NCBI RefSeq assembly: GCF_900112375.1
Contig: NZ_FOLS01000008.1
Location: forward strand, 124,001-188,000
Length of the DNA stretch: 64,000 nucleotides
Direction of reading: 5' to 3'
DNA from: Pseudomonas citronellolis
Lineage (GTDB): Bacteria; Pseudomonadota; Gammaproteobacteria; Pseudomonadales; Pseudomonadaceae
Part shown: positions 27,034 to 35,252 of the stretch, in pieces
Position numbering within the stretch: position 1 is the first letter of the stretch
Layout: each line of letters starts with the position of its first letter
Translations under genes and position numbers: made by a program
Notes under the pieces: generated by a model
Databases searched by the model: none
What the model was told of the DNA's origin: nothing
What the model saw: the letters and a program-made list of their open reading frames with translations, nothing else

Positions 27034-27095
27034 TGCGCTGGGGGGATAACGCCCTCGGTTGCGGGAGCGTCAGCCGGGGAGCGGCTTTCTAGGAT
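27034..27095 (+). promoter_or_regulatory. XylS/BenR-type activator site plus -10, promoter of the Rieske oxygenase operon
   Basis: TGCG-CTGGGG-GGATA at 27034-27048, GGGAG at 27063-27067 and TAGGAT at 27090-27095, same spacing as the other four copies. Confidence 0.75.
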
Positions 27096-27155
27096 GGCCC
27101 GCAAGCGCGCCGCATGGCGCGGCGCCTGTCCAGTCAGCCAATGGGGAGTCCCTTC

Positions 27156-28490
27156 ATGTCCGAGCAACCGATCATCCGCCGCCGCCAGGTCAAGACCGGC
27201 ATCAGCGATGCCCGCGTCAACAACGCCAAGACCCAGAGCCAGTACCAGCCCTACAAGGACGCGGCCTGGGGCTTCATCAACCACTGGTACCCGGCGCTGT
27301 TCAGCCACGAGCTGGTGGAGGACCAGGTCGAGGGCATCCAGATCTGCGGCATCCCCATCGTGCTGCGCCGCGCCAACGGCAAGGTGTTCGCCCTCAAGGA
27401 CCAGTGCCTGCACCGTGGCGTGCGGCTCTCGGAAAAACCCATGTGCTTCACCAAGAACACCATCTCCTGCTGGTACCACGGCTTCACCTTCGACCTGGAG
27501 AGCGGCAAGCTGGTGACCATCGTCGCCAACCCGGACGACAAGCTGATCGGCACCACCGGCGTCACCACCTATCCGGTGCACGAAGTCAACGGCATGATCT
27601 TCGTCTTCGTCCGCGAGGACGACTACCCGGACGAGGACGTGCCGCCCCTGGCTCAGGACCTGCCGTTCCGCTTCCCCGAGCGCAGCGAGCAGTTCCCGCA
27701 CCCGCTGTGGCCGGCCTCGCCGAGCCTGCTGGACGACAACGCGATGGTGCTGGGCATGCACCGCACCGGCTTCGGCAACTGGCGCATCGCCTGCGAGAAC
27801 GGCTTCGACAACGCGCACATCCTGGTGCACAAGGACAACACCATCGTCCACGCCATGGACTGGGTCCTGCCGCTGGGCCTGCTGCCCACCGGCGACGACT
27901 GCATCAGCGTGGTGGAGGAGGAGAACGGCCCGAAAGGCCTGATGCAGTGGCTGTTCACCGACAAGTGGGCGCCGGTGCTGGAGAACAAGGAACTGGGCCT
28001 GAAGGTCGAGGGCGTCAACGGCCGCTTCTACCGCACCTCGGTGGTGCTGCCGGGCGTGCTGATGGTGGAGAACTGGCCGGGCGACCACATGGCGCAGTAC
28101 GAGTGGTACGTGCCCATCACCGACGACACCCACGAGTACTGGGAAATCATCGTCCGCGTGTGCAACACCGAGGAAGAGCGGACCAAGCACCAGTACCGCT
28201 TCGACCGCGTCTACGAGCCGCTGTGCCTGCACGGCTTCAACGACTGCGACCTGTACGCCCGCGAGGCCATGCAGAACTTCTACTACGACGGCACCGGCTG
28301 GGACGAGGAACAACTGGTCGCCACCGACGTCTCGCCGATCACCTGGCGCAAGCTGGCCTCGCGCTGGAACCGCGGCATCGCCAAGCCCGGCCGCGGCGTG
28401 GCCGGCGCGGTCAAGGACACCAGCCTGATCTTCAAGCAGACCGCCGACGGCAAGCGCCCGGGGTACAAGGTCGAGCAGATCAAGGACTGA
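27156..28490 (+). CDS. Rieske non-heme iron oxygenase alpha subunit (carbazole 1,9a-dioxygenase-like)
   Basis: 444 residues. Rieske [2Fe-2S] ligands C84-x-H86 and C105-x2-H108 (KDQCLHRGVRLS, TISCWYHGF) precede a catalytic domain with iron-binding ENGFDNAHILVHKDN (two His) and an acidic stretch GFNDCDLYAREAMQNFY. The latter two and NHWYPALFS, LPGVLMVENWP and WRKLAS..NRGI resemble CarAa, a homotrimeric class without beta subunit; none is encoded here. Electrons probably come from the ferredoxin reductase at 38791 in another operon. Likely dihydroxylates, angularly or laterally, a fused or N-substituted aromatic ring. First gene of a three-gene operon. Confidence 0.88.
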   Translation: MSEQPIIRRRQVKTGISDARVNNAKTQSQYQPYKDAAWGFINHWYPALFSHELVEDQVEGIQICGIPIVLRRANGKVFALKDQCLHRGVRLSEKPMCFTKNTISCWYHGFTFDLESGKLVTIVANPDDKLIGTTGVTTYPVHEVNGMIFVFVREDDYPDEDVPPLAQDLPFRFPERSEQFPHPLWPASPSLLDDNAMVLGMHRTGFGNWRIACENGFDNAHILVHKDNTIVHAMDWVLPLGLLPTGDDCISVVEEENGPKGLMQWLFTDKWAPVLENKELGLKVEGVNGRFYRTSVVLPGVLMVENWPGDHMAQYEWYVPITDDTHEYWEIIVRVCNTEEERTKHQYRFDRVYEPLCLHGFNDCDLYAREAMQNFYYDGTGWDEEQLVATDVSPITWRKLASRWNRGIAKPGRGVAGAVKDTSLIFKQTADGKRPGYKVEQIKD

Positions 28491-28500
28491 CCGCCAGCCC

Positions 28501-28527
28501 GACCCGGCCTGCGCTGCAGGCCGGGTC
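28501..28527 (+). other. Intra-operon hairpin after the Rieske gene
   Basis: GACCCGGCCTGC-GCT-GCAGGCCGGGTC, a perfect 12-bp stem 10 bases after the stop. There is no U-tract, so it is more likely an mRNA stabiliser raising oxygenase transcript than a terminator. Confidence 0.45.
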
Positions 28528-28547
28528 ACCTTCCCAGGGGAACCCCC

Positions 28548-29411
28548 ATGCCGCAGATACCCGGCTCCAGCAGCCATTTCGTCACGCTGGACGGCGTGCG
28601 CCTGCACTACCGTCTGGTCGAGGGCCCCAGCGACCGCCCGCCGGTGATCTTCACCCACGGCGGCGGCCCCGGCTGCACCGCCTGGAGCAACTTCCGCCTC
28701 AGCGCCGCGGCCTTCTGCGCGCGGCACCGCTGCTATTTCCTCGACCTGGCGCAGTTCGGCCAGTCCGCGATGGTGCCGGTGCAGGGCCCGGTCTTCAGCT
28801 GGCACGCGCGCAAGCTGCTGGGCTTCATGGATGCGCTGGGCATCGCCCGGGCGCACCTGGTCAACCAGTCCTTCGGCGGCTGCGTGGCGATCCGCTTCGC
28901 CGCCGAGCATCCCGAGCGCGTCGGCAGCCTGCTGCTGATCGGCTCGCAACCGGTGGAGCGCGGGGTGATGCAGCCATTGCCGCTGTTCAGCAAGCACGCC
29001 GCCGGGCTGATAAGCGACTACTACCTGGCCGACGGCGGGCCGAGCCTGGACAAGATGGCGGCGCTGATGCGCCGCTACGAGCTGCATGACGACGCCCGCC
29101 TCGACGAGGAGACCCTGCGCCTGCGCTTCGAGGCCAGCGCCAACCCCGGCTTCATCGCGCTGCTGCAGACCCCCGGGGCCTTCGGCGAGTGGGAGAACCT
29201 GATGCCGGTGTTCTCCCGGGTGCTGGCGCCGACGCTGATCTGCTGGGGGCTGCACGACTGGTTCGGCGGCGTCGACGTACCGATGCTGATGCTCAACCAG
29301 TTCGCCGACGCCCGCCTGCACGTGCTGGGCAACCTGGCGCACCACCTGCAGAGTGAGGCGCCAGACGAGTTCAATGCGCTGGCGCTGACCTTCATCGGAG
29401 GGCACGAATGA
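28548..29411 (+). CDS. Alpha/beta hydrolase
   Basis: 287 residues. Oxyanion motif THGGGPGCTAW, nucleophile Ser in NQSFGG (~107), acid in CWGLHDWFGGVD and a His in GNLAHHLQSEA form the expected triad. Close in type to meta-fission-product hydrolases but with the HGGGPG loop of the proline-iminopeptidase/CarC-like branch. It sits between the oxygenase and an amidase, so it may cleave a ring-fission product or an ester/lactone. Start at ATG 28548 after AGGGGAA; the stop overlaps the amidase ATG. Confidence 0.82.
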   Translation: MPQIPGSSSHFVTLDGVRLHYRLVEGPSDRPPVIFTHGGGPGCTAWSNFRLSAAAFCARHRCYFLDLAQFGQSAMVPVQGPVFSWHARKLLGFMDALGIARAHLVNQSFGGCVAIRFAAEHPERVGSLLLIGSQPVERGVMQPLPLFSKHAAGLISDYYLADGGPSLDKMAALMRRYELHDDARLDEETLRLRFEASANPGFIALLQTPGAFGEWENLMPVFSRVLAPTLICWGLHDWFGGVDVPMLMLNQFADARLHVLGNLAHHLQSEAPDEFNALALTFIGGHE

Positions 29412-30811
29412 ACGCCTTGAGCGAACTGCACTACCTGGAAATGTACGAGCTGTCGCGGCTGATCCGCAGCGGCAAGCTGTCGCCGGTGGAGGTGGTCGAG
29501 GCGCAGCTGGCGCGCATCGAACGCCTGGAGCCGCAGCTGCACAGCTACGCCTGCGTCACCGCCGAGCTGGCCCTGGAACAGGCCCGCCAGGCGGAGCGCG
29601 AGCTGATGCGCGGCGAATGCCGCAGCCCGCTGCATGGCATCCCCATCGCGGTGAAGGACCTCTTCGACACCGCCGGGGTGCCGACCTGCGCCGGCATGCC
29701 GCTGCTGCGCGGCCGCGTGCCGCAGCAGGACGCCACCGTGGTCGCGCGCCTGCGCGAGGCCGGCGCGGTGCTGCTGGGCAAGCTGCAGATGACCGAGGGC
29801 GCCTTCGCCATCCACCACCCGAGCCTGGTCGCGCCGAACAACCCCTGGCATGCCGGGCACTGGGCGGGCGCGTCCTCCAGCGGCTGCGGGGTGGCCACCG
29901 CCGCCGGGCTCTGCTACGCCTCGCTGGGCAGCGACAGCGGCGGCTCGATCCGCTTCCCCTGCGCGGCCAATGGCCTGACCGGGCTGAAGCCGACCTGGGG
30001 GCGGGTCAGCCGGCATGGCTGCTTCGAGCTGGCCGCCAGCCTCGACCACATCGGCCCGATCACCCGCAGCGCGCGCGATGCGCTGTTCCTGCTGTCGACC
30101 ATCGCCGGCCACGACCCGCAGGACCCCACCTCGCTGCCCAGCGTGTGCCTGGAGATTCCCGGCCTGGACGAGTCGTTCCAGGGCCTGCGCATCGGCGTGG
30201 ACGAGGCCTGGCTGAGCGACGGCGTCGACCCGCTGATCCAGCGGGCGCTGCAGCAGGTCATGGAGATCGTCCTGCAGGGCGGCGGCAAGCTGCTGCGCGT
30301 GCGCATGCCCGACACCCGCGCGGTGAGCGCCAACTGGGAGGCCCATTGCGGCGTGCAGACCGCCGTCGCCCATGCCGCCACCTACCCGCGACACGCAGCG
30401 GAATACGGGCCGGCGCTGAGCCGCCTGATCGACGGCGGGCGGGCGCTTTCGGGCATGGACTACCAGCGCATCCTGCTCGCCGCGCAGCGCTTCACTGGCG
30501 AGCTGGAAAGCCTGCTGACCCAGGTCGACCTGCTGCTGGCCCCGGTGCAGCCCTACGCGGCGCCGAGCCACGAGCAACTGGCGGCCCTGGCGCTGGACGC
30601 GGAGGCCAATCGCCGGCTGATCCAGTTCACCGCGCCCTTCAACGTCAGCGGCCATCCGTGCCTGAGCCTGCCCTGCGGCTTCACCCCGCAAGGCCTGCCG
30701 CTGGGGTGCCAGTTCATCGCCGGCAAGGGCGGCGAGGCCGTGCTGTGCCGGGCGGGCATGGCGCTGCAGAAGGTGAGCGACTGGCACCGCAGGCATCCAC
30801 CGGGCATCTGA
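29408..30811 (+). CDS. Amidase-signature family hydrolase
   Basis: 467 residues. Ser-cisSer-Lys triad of the amidase signature: Lys in GIPIAVKDLFDTAG (~79), the glycine/serine loop WAGASSSGCGVATAAG, and GSDSGGSIRFPCAANGLTGL with the nucleophile region. Hydrolyses a linear amide. Overlaps the preceding hydrolase by four bases (ATGA). Operon partners suggest release of ammonia or an amine from a nitrogen-containing ring-cleavage product or an amide substituent. Substrate specificity cannot be predicted; a second amidase lies at 41923. Confidence 0.88.
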   Translation: MNALSELHYLEMYELSRLIRSGKLSPVEVVEAQLARIERLEPQLHSYACVTAELALEQARQAERELMRGECRSPLHGIPIAVKDLFDTAGVPTCAGMPLLRGRVPQQDATVVARLREAGAVLLGKLQMTEGAFAIHHPSLVAPNNPWHAGHWAGASSSGCGVATAAGLCYASLGSDSGGSIRFPCAANGLTGLKPTWGRVSRHGCFELAASLDHIGPITRSARDALFLLSTIAGHDPQDPTSLPSVCLEIPGLDESFQGLRIGVDEAWLSDGVDPLIQRALQQVMEIVLQGGGKLLRVRMPDTRAVSANWEAHCGVQTAVAHAATYPRHAAEYGPALSRLIDGGRALSGMDYQRILLAAQRFTGELESLLTQVDLLLAPVQPYAAPSHEQLAALALDAEANRRLIQFTAPFNVSGHPCLSLPCGFTPQGLPLGCQFIAGKGGEAVLCRAGMALQKVSDWHRRHPPGI

Positions 30812-30820
30812 GCGTTTTCC

Positions 30821-30882
30821 TGCGCTGCCGGGATAAAGGCCCCGCCCACGGGAGTGTGCGGGGTGGGGGCGGTTCATAAGAT
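30821..30882 (+). promoter_or_regulatory. XylS/BenR-type activator site plus -10, promoter of the acyl-CoA synthetase operon
   Basis: TGCG-CTGCCG-GGATA at 30821-30835, GGGAG at 30850-30854, TAAGAT at 30877-30882; identical spacing to the other copies. It begins only 10 bases after the amidase stop codon. Confidence 0.75.
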
Positions 30883-30952
30883 CGGGCTGAGCCTGCGGCG
30901 CCGTGTTTCCCGCGGCGGGTACGGGCCCGGATGCAACCCAGAGAACAACAAA

Positions 30953-32875
30953 ATGAACGAAATCCATGCGTGCCCCAGCGCCGGGCAGGAAGACGACAGC
31001 CACTACCGCCAGGAGCACCGCCGTTCGCTGGCGGAGCCGCGGGCATTCTGGGCCGAGCAGGCGCGGCACCTGCACTGGCACCGCCCCTGGGACGAGGTGC
31101 TCGATGAAAGCCGGGCGCCCCTGTACCGCTGGTTCGCCGGGGCCGAGTTCAACACCTGCTACAACGCCCTCGACCGCCACGTCGAGGGCGGGCGCGCCGA
31201 GCAGGCCGCGCTGATCTACGACAGCCCGGTCACCGGCCGCTGCGAAACCTACAGCTACCGCGAGCTGCGCGACCTGGTGGCGCGCTTCGCCGGCTGCCTG
31301 CGGGCACTGGGCGTGGAGCGCTCGGACCGCGTGGTCATCTACATGCCGATGGTGCCCGAGGCGCTGATCGCCATGCTCGCCTGCGCGCGGATCGGCGCGG
31401 TGCATTCGGTGGTGTTCGGCGGCTTCGCCGCGCCGGAGCTGGCCAAGCGCATCGAGGACGCGCAGCCGAAACTGGTGGTGACGGCCTCCTGCGGCATCGA
31501 GCCGACCCACACGCTGGCCTACAAGCCGCTGCTGGACCAGGCCATCGCGCTGTCGGCGCACAAGCCCGCGCACTGCATCCTGCTGCAGCGCCCGCAGCTG
31601 CGGGCCGAACTGGTTCCCGGGCGGGACCTCGACTGGTACGCGGCCATGGCTGCCGCGCAGCCGGTGGACTGCGTGCCGGTCGCGGCCACCGACCCGCTGT
31701 ACGTGCTCTACACCTCCGGCACCACCGGCAAGCCCAAGGGCGTGGTGCGCGACCACGGCGGCCATGCCGTGGCCCTGCATTACTCGATGCGCGCGGTGTA
31801 CGCGGCGAAGCCGGGCGAAGTCTTCTGGGCCGCCTCCGACGTCGGCTGGGTGGTCGGCCATTCCTATATCGTCTATGCGCCGCTGCTGCTCGGCTGCACG
31901 ACGCTGCTCTACGAAGGCAAGCCGGTGGGCACGCCGGATGCCGGGGCGTTCTGGCGGGTGATCGCCCAGCACCGCGTCAGCACCTTCTTCACCGCGCCCA
32001 CCGCGCTGCGGGCGATCAAGAAGGAAGACCCTCAAGGCGAGCGGCTGCGGGACCACGACATCGGCTGCCTGCGGGCGCTGTTCCTCGCCGGCGAGCGTTC
32101 CGACGCCGACACCATCGCTTGGGCGCAGTCGCTGCTCGGCGTGCCGGTGGTCGACCACTGGTGGCAGACCGAACTGGGCTGGCCGGCCATCGCCAACTGC
32201 CAGGGCATCGAGGCGCTGCCGGTCAAGCCGGGCTCATCCAGCGTGCCGGTGCCGGGGTTCGACCTGCAGGCGCTCGACGCCGAGGGCGCGCCGGTCGCCG
32301 CCGGGCAGATCGGCAACCTGGTGCTGAAGCTGCCGCTGCCGCCGGGCACCCTGCCGACGCTGTGGAACGACGTGCAGGGCTACCTCGACAACTACCTGGC
32401 GCGCTACCCCGGCTACTACCTGACCGGCGATGCCGGCTACCTCGACGCCGACGGCTACGCCTGGATCATGTCGCGCATCGACGACATCATCAACGTGGCC
32501 GGCCACCGCCTCTCGACCGGGGCGATGGAGGAGGCGCTGGCCGGGCACGCGGACGTCGCCGAATGCGCGGTCATCGGCGTCGCCGACCCGCTCAAGGGGC
32601 AGTTGCCCCTGGGCCTGGTGGTGCTCAAGGCCGGCGTCCGGCGCCCGGCGGAGGACCTCGAACGGGAGCTGATCGCGCGGGTGCGCGAGCAGATCGGCGC
32701 GGTGGCCTCGTTCAAGACCGTGCTGATAGTCGCGCGCCTGCCGAAGACGCGCTCGGGCAAGGTGCTGCGCTCCACCATGCGGGCCCTCGCCGATGGCCAG
32801 ACGCCCGTGGTGCCGGCGACGATCGACGACCCGCGGGTGCTCGACGAAATCGCCGCGGCGCTGGGCAAACGCTGA
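30953..32875 (+). CDS. PrpE-like acyl-CoA synthetase (AMP-forming)
   Basis: 640 residues, ANL superfamily, acetyl/propionyl-CoA synthetase branch: VFGGFAAPELAKRIEDAQPKL, P-loop YTSGTTGKPKGVVRDHGGH (~258-276), VVDHWWQTELGWP, acyl-adenylate region YLTGDAGYLDADGYAWIMSR, and catalytic Lys in LPKTRSGKVLRST near the C-terminus. Most like propionyl-CoA synthetase PrpE. In this context it probably activates the short acid released when a meta-fission product is hydrolysed. Start ATG 30953 (MNEIHACPS). Operon with the quinone oxidoreductase downstream. Confidence 0.85.
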   Translation: MNEIHACPSAGQEDDSHYRQEHRRSLAEPRAFWAEQARHLHWHRPWDEVLDESRAPLYRWFAGAEFNTCYNALDRHVEGGRAEQAALIYDSPVTGRCETYSYRELRDLVARFAGCLRALGVERSDRVVIYMPMVPEALIAMLACARIGAVHSVVFGGFAAPELAKRIEDAQPKLVVTASCGIEPTHTLAYKPLLDQAIALSAHKPAHCILLQRPQLRAELVPGRDLDWYAAMAAAQPVDCVPVAATDPLYVLYTSGTTGKPKGVVRDHGGHAVALHYSMRAVYAAKPGEVFWAASDVGWVVGHSYIVYAPLLLGCTTLLYEGKPVGTPDAGAFWRVIAQHRVSTFFTAPTALRAIKKEDPQGERLRDHDIGCLRALFLAGERSDADTIAWAQSLLGVPVVDHWWQTELGWPAIANCQGIEALPVKPGSSSVPVPGFDLQALDAEGAPVAAGQIGNLVLKLPLPPGTLPTLWNDVQGYLDNYLARYPGYYLTGDAGYLDADGYAWIMSRIDDIINVAGHRLSTGAMEEALAGHADVAECAVIGVADPLKGQLPLGLVVLKAGVRRPAEDLERELIARVREQIGAVASFKTVLIVARLPKTRSGKVLRSTMRALADGQTPVVPATIDDPRVLDEIAAALGKR

Positions 32876-32939
32876 AACGTACCCCGGCGGAGGTTCCCGC
32901 ACGGGACCATCCGCCCCACCTTCGAAGGGGAGGAGAGAC

Positions 32940-33944
32940 ATGAGCCTGCACACGGGCAGAGTCATCCGCATCGACCAGCCGGGCGGCCCGGAGGCGCTGC
33001 GCGTGGTCGAGGTCGCCGTCGGCGAGCCCGGCCCGGGCGAGGTGCGCATCCGCCACCACGCCGTCGGCGTGAACTTCCTCGACATCTACCAGCGCAAGGG
33101 CCTGTACGGCCTGCCGTTCCCGCTGCAGCTCGGCATGGAAGGGGCCGGCGTGGTCGAGGCGGTCGGCGCCGGCGTGGAGCACCTGCGCGCAGGCGACCGC
33201 GTAGCCTACGCCGGCTTCCCGCCGGGCGCATACTGCGACGTGCGGCTGATGCCGGCGATGACGGTCTGCCGGCTGCCGGACGCGATCGACTTCGAGACCG
33301 GCGCGGCGATGATGCTCAAGGGCTGGACGGCCTGCTACCTGCTGACGCGCTGCCCCCCGGTGGAAGGGCTGCACCCCGGCGATAGCGTGCTGTTCCACGC
33401 CGCGGCGGGCGGCGTGGGCCTGATCGCCTGCCAGTGGGCGAGGGCGCTCGGCCTGCAGCTGATCGCCACCGCCGGCAGCGACGAGAAGTGCCGGCTGGCG
33501 CTGGAGCACGGCGCCGCGCACGCGATCAACTACCGCCGCGAGGACTTCGTCGAGCGGGTGCGGGAAATCACCGGCGGACGGGGCGTCAAGGTGGTGTACG
33601 ACTCGGTCGGCCGCGACACCTTCGAGAAGTCCCTCGACTGCCTGGCGCCGTTCGGGCTGCTGGTGGCCTATGGCGACGCTTCCGGCCCCGCGCCGGCCAT
33701 CGCGCCGCTGCAGCTGGTGAGCAAGGGCTCGCTGTACCTCACCTACCAGGGCCTGTGGCACCACGTGTCGAGCCGTGAACGGGCCCAGGCGCTCAGCGAC
33801 GAGCTGTTCGCCAGGGTGGCGCGGGGCGACGTGCGCATCCCGCTCATGCAGCGCTATCCGCTGGAGCAGGCCGCCGCCGCGCACCGCGACCTGGAGGCCC
33901 GGCGCACCTCGGGCTGCATCGTGTTGTTGCCGGCGGGTGCCTAG
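32940..33944 (+). CDS. Quinone oxidoreductase-like (zeta-crystallin) MDR enzyme
   Basis: 334 residues, zinc-free medium-chain reductase. GroES-like N-terminal half (HAVGVNFLDIYQRKGLYGLP, QLGMEGAGVVEAVGAGV) and Rossmann half with NADPH motif LFHAAAGGVGLIACQWARAL (~149-168). No zinc cysteines. Reduces quinones or conjugated enones with NADPH. GGGGAGGAG precedes ATG 32940, 64 bases after the synthetase. It may reduce a reactive enone or quinone intermediate of the pathway; followed by a strong terminator. Confidence 0.85.
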   Translation: MSLHTGRVIRIDQPGGPEALRVVEVAVGEPGPGEVRIRHHAVGVNFLDIYQRKGLYGLPFPLQLGMEGAGVVEAVGAGVEHLRAGDRVAYAGFPPGAYCDVRLMPAMTVCRLPDAIDFETGAAMMLKGWTACYLLTRCPPVEGLHPGDSVLFHAAAGGVGLIACQWARALGLQLIATAGSDEKCRLALEHGAAHAINYRREDFVERVREITGGRGVKVVYDSVGRDTFEKSLDCLAPFGLLVAYGDASGPAPAIAPLQLVSKGSLYLTYQGLWHHVSSRERAQALSDELFARVARGDVRIPLMQRYPLEQAAAAHRDLEARRTSGCIVLLPAGA

Positions 33945-33965
33945 TTCCATCGCCCGCCGGTTTTC

Positions 33966-34021
33966 TGTAGCTCCTTGTGTAGCTCCTTGGTTTGCCCGTG
34001 CCCTTGGGCACGGGATTTTTT
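33966..34021 (+). terminator. Terminator of the acyl-CoA synthetase operon
   Basis: CCCGTGCC-CTTG-GGCACGGG (33995-34014) followed by ATTTTTTT. Just upstream (33966-33989) TGTAGCTCCTTG occurs twice in tandem. Confidence 0.85.
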
Positions 34022-34125
34022 TCCAGCCCATACCGGGCAGGGCGCTTCGCGGGGTAGGGTAGGCGCGTGCGGGCCGGCGCGGCGAAGCGGGAACCTGGCA
34101 TGGCGATATCCCTTGGGAGGCGAAG

Positions 34126-35118
34126 ATGACGACAGTGCCCGACAGCTGCCACCTGAACCGCGATGCGCTGCTGCATTCGCAGGACCTCGACGAGACGCGC
34201 CGGCTGGTGGCCTCGGTGTTCTGCGAGCACCGCCTGGAGCTGCGCCAGGCGGCGACGCGCCTGGACTACCGGCACCAGCACCTGCGCACCGAGCAACTGA
34301 GTTTCAGCAGCATGCGCTACGGCGCCGAGGTGCACATCCGCCCCGGCGAGCTGGGCTCGTTCTACCTGGTGCAGCTGCCCTTCGCCGGCCACGACCGCCA
34401 GCGGATCGGCCGCCGCGAACTGCTCAGCGACAGCCTGCACGGCAGCATCCATGCGCCTGACGAGAGCCTGGAGATGAACTGGAGCGGCGACTGCCAGAAG
34501 CTGGTGGTGCGCATCGAGCGCGGCGCCCTCGAACGGCACGCCGGCGCGTTGTTCGACCACGACCTGCGCCAGCCCCTGGCGTTCCACCCGCTGATGGACC
34601 TGCGCAACCCCGCCGGGGCGGTCTGGGGGCAGACGGCGCGGCAGCTGTTCGACGTGCTGCAGCGCGCCCCGCAGCTGTTCGAGATGCCCCTGGTCAGGGC
34701 GCAGTTCGAGCAGACGCTGATGACCACGCTGCTGACCTGGCAGCCCAACACCCTGAGCGAGCGGCTCGGCGAGCCCTCGGTCCAGGTCCTGCCGCGCCAC
34801 GTCAAGCGGGCCGTCGACTACATCCAGGCCCACGCCGAACAGCCGATCAGCGTGGAGACGCTGGCGGCCATCGCCGGCGTCAGCGGCCGCTCGATCTACC
34901 ACGGCTTCCAGCGCTTCCTCGGCGTCAGCCCCATGCGCTACCTGCGCGACGTGCGCATGGAGCGCGTGCACCAGGACCTCAAGGACCCGCGCCAGCCCGC
35001 CCGGGTGACCGAGATACTCGCCCGCTGGGGCTTCTTCCAGTTCGGCCGCTTCGCCATCGAGTACCGCCAGCGCTATGCCGAGACGCCGCGCCAGACCCTG
35101 GCCCGGGGCCGCGCCTGA
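34126..35118 (+). CDS. Second XylS/BenR-like AraC-family regulator
   Basis: 330 residues, same architecture as the regulator at 25925. The effector domain has SSMRYGAEVHIRPGELGSFYLV and the C-terminal helix-turn-helix pair has ISVETLAAIAGVSGRSIYHG and VTEILARWGFFQFGRFAIEY. Their similarity suggests duplication and divergence. It lies directly upstream of the styA-like operon in the same orientation, so it may control that operon, whose promoter lacks the five-fold motif but holds a different direct repeat. GGGAGG precedes ATG 34126. A weak GGGGCC/GGCCCC hairpin overlaps its stop. Confidence 0.86.
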   Translation: MTTVPDSCHLNRDALLHSQDLDETRRLVASVFCEHRLELRQAATRLDYRHQHLRTEQLSFSSMRYGAEVHIRPGELGSFYLVQLPFAGHDRQRIGRRELLSDSLHGSIHAPDESLEMNWSGDCQKLVVRIERGALERHAGALFDHDLRQPLAFHPLMDLRNPAGAVWGQTARQLFDVLQRAPQLFEMPLVRAQFEQTLMTTLLTWQPNTLSERLGEPSVQVLPRHVKRAVDYIQAHAEQPISVETLAAIAGVSGRSIYHGFQRFLGVSPMRYLRDVRMERVHQDLKDPRQPARVTEILARWGFFQFGRFAIEYRQRYAETPRQTLARGRA

Positions 35119-35134
35119 GGCCCCGCGAGCTTCT

Positions 35135-35223
35135 TGCAGTATTCGCATGATCGCTGCAGGGCCTGCATATTCGCTGTATCCGCCTTGCTCCACATTGACG
35201 GCCGTGGCTGCACCCGCAGCCAC
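35135..35223 (+). promoter_or_regulatory. Direct repeats and leader hairpin upstream of the styA-like operon
   Basis: TGCAGTATTCGC (35135-35146) and TGCATATTCGC (35164-35174) are direct repeats with TATTCGC 28 bases apart, followed by TGTATCC. They differ from the five-copy island motif and could be the binding site of the regulator at 34126. Further down, GTGGCTGC-ACCC-GCAGCCAC (35204-35223) forms an 8-bp hairpin in the untranslated leader. Confidence 0.45.
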
Positions 35224-35252
35224 CGCCAAACTTGATGATGGAGTAGGACCAC

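Noticed and set aside
29075-32158. 1027-codon minus-strand frame opposite amidase and acyl-CoA synthetase genes
   Set aside because: Shadow frame; both plus-strand genes carry complete catalytic motifs.
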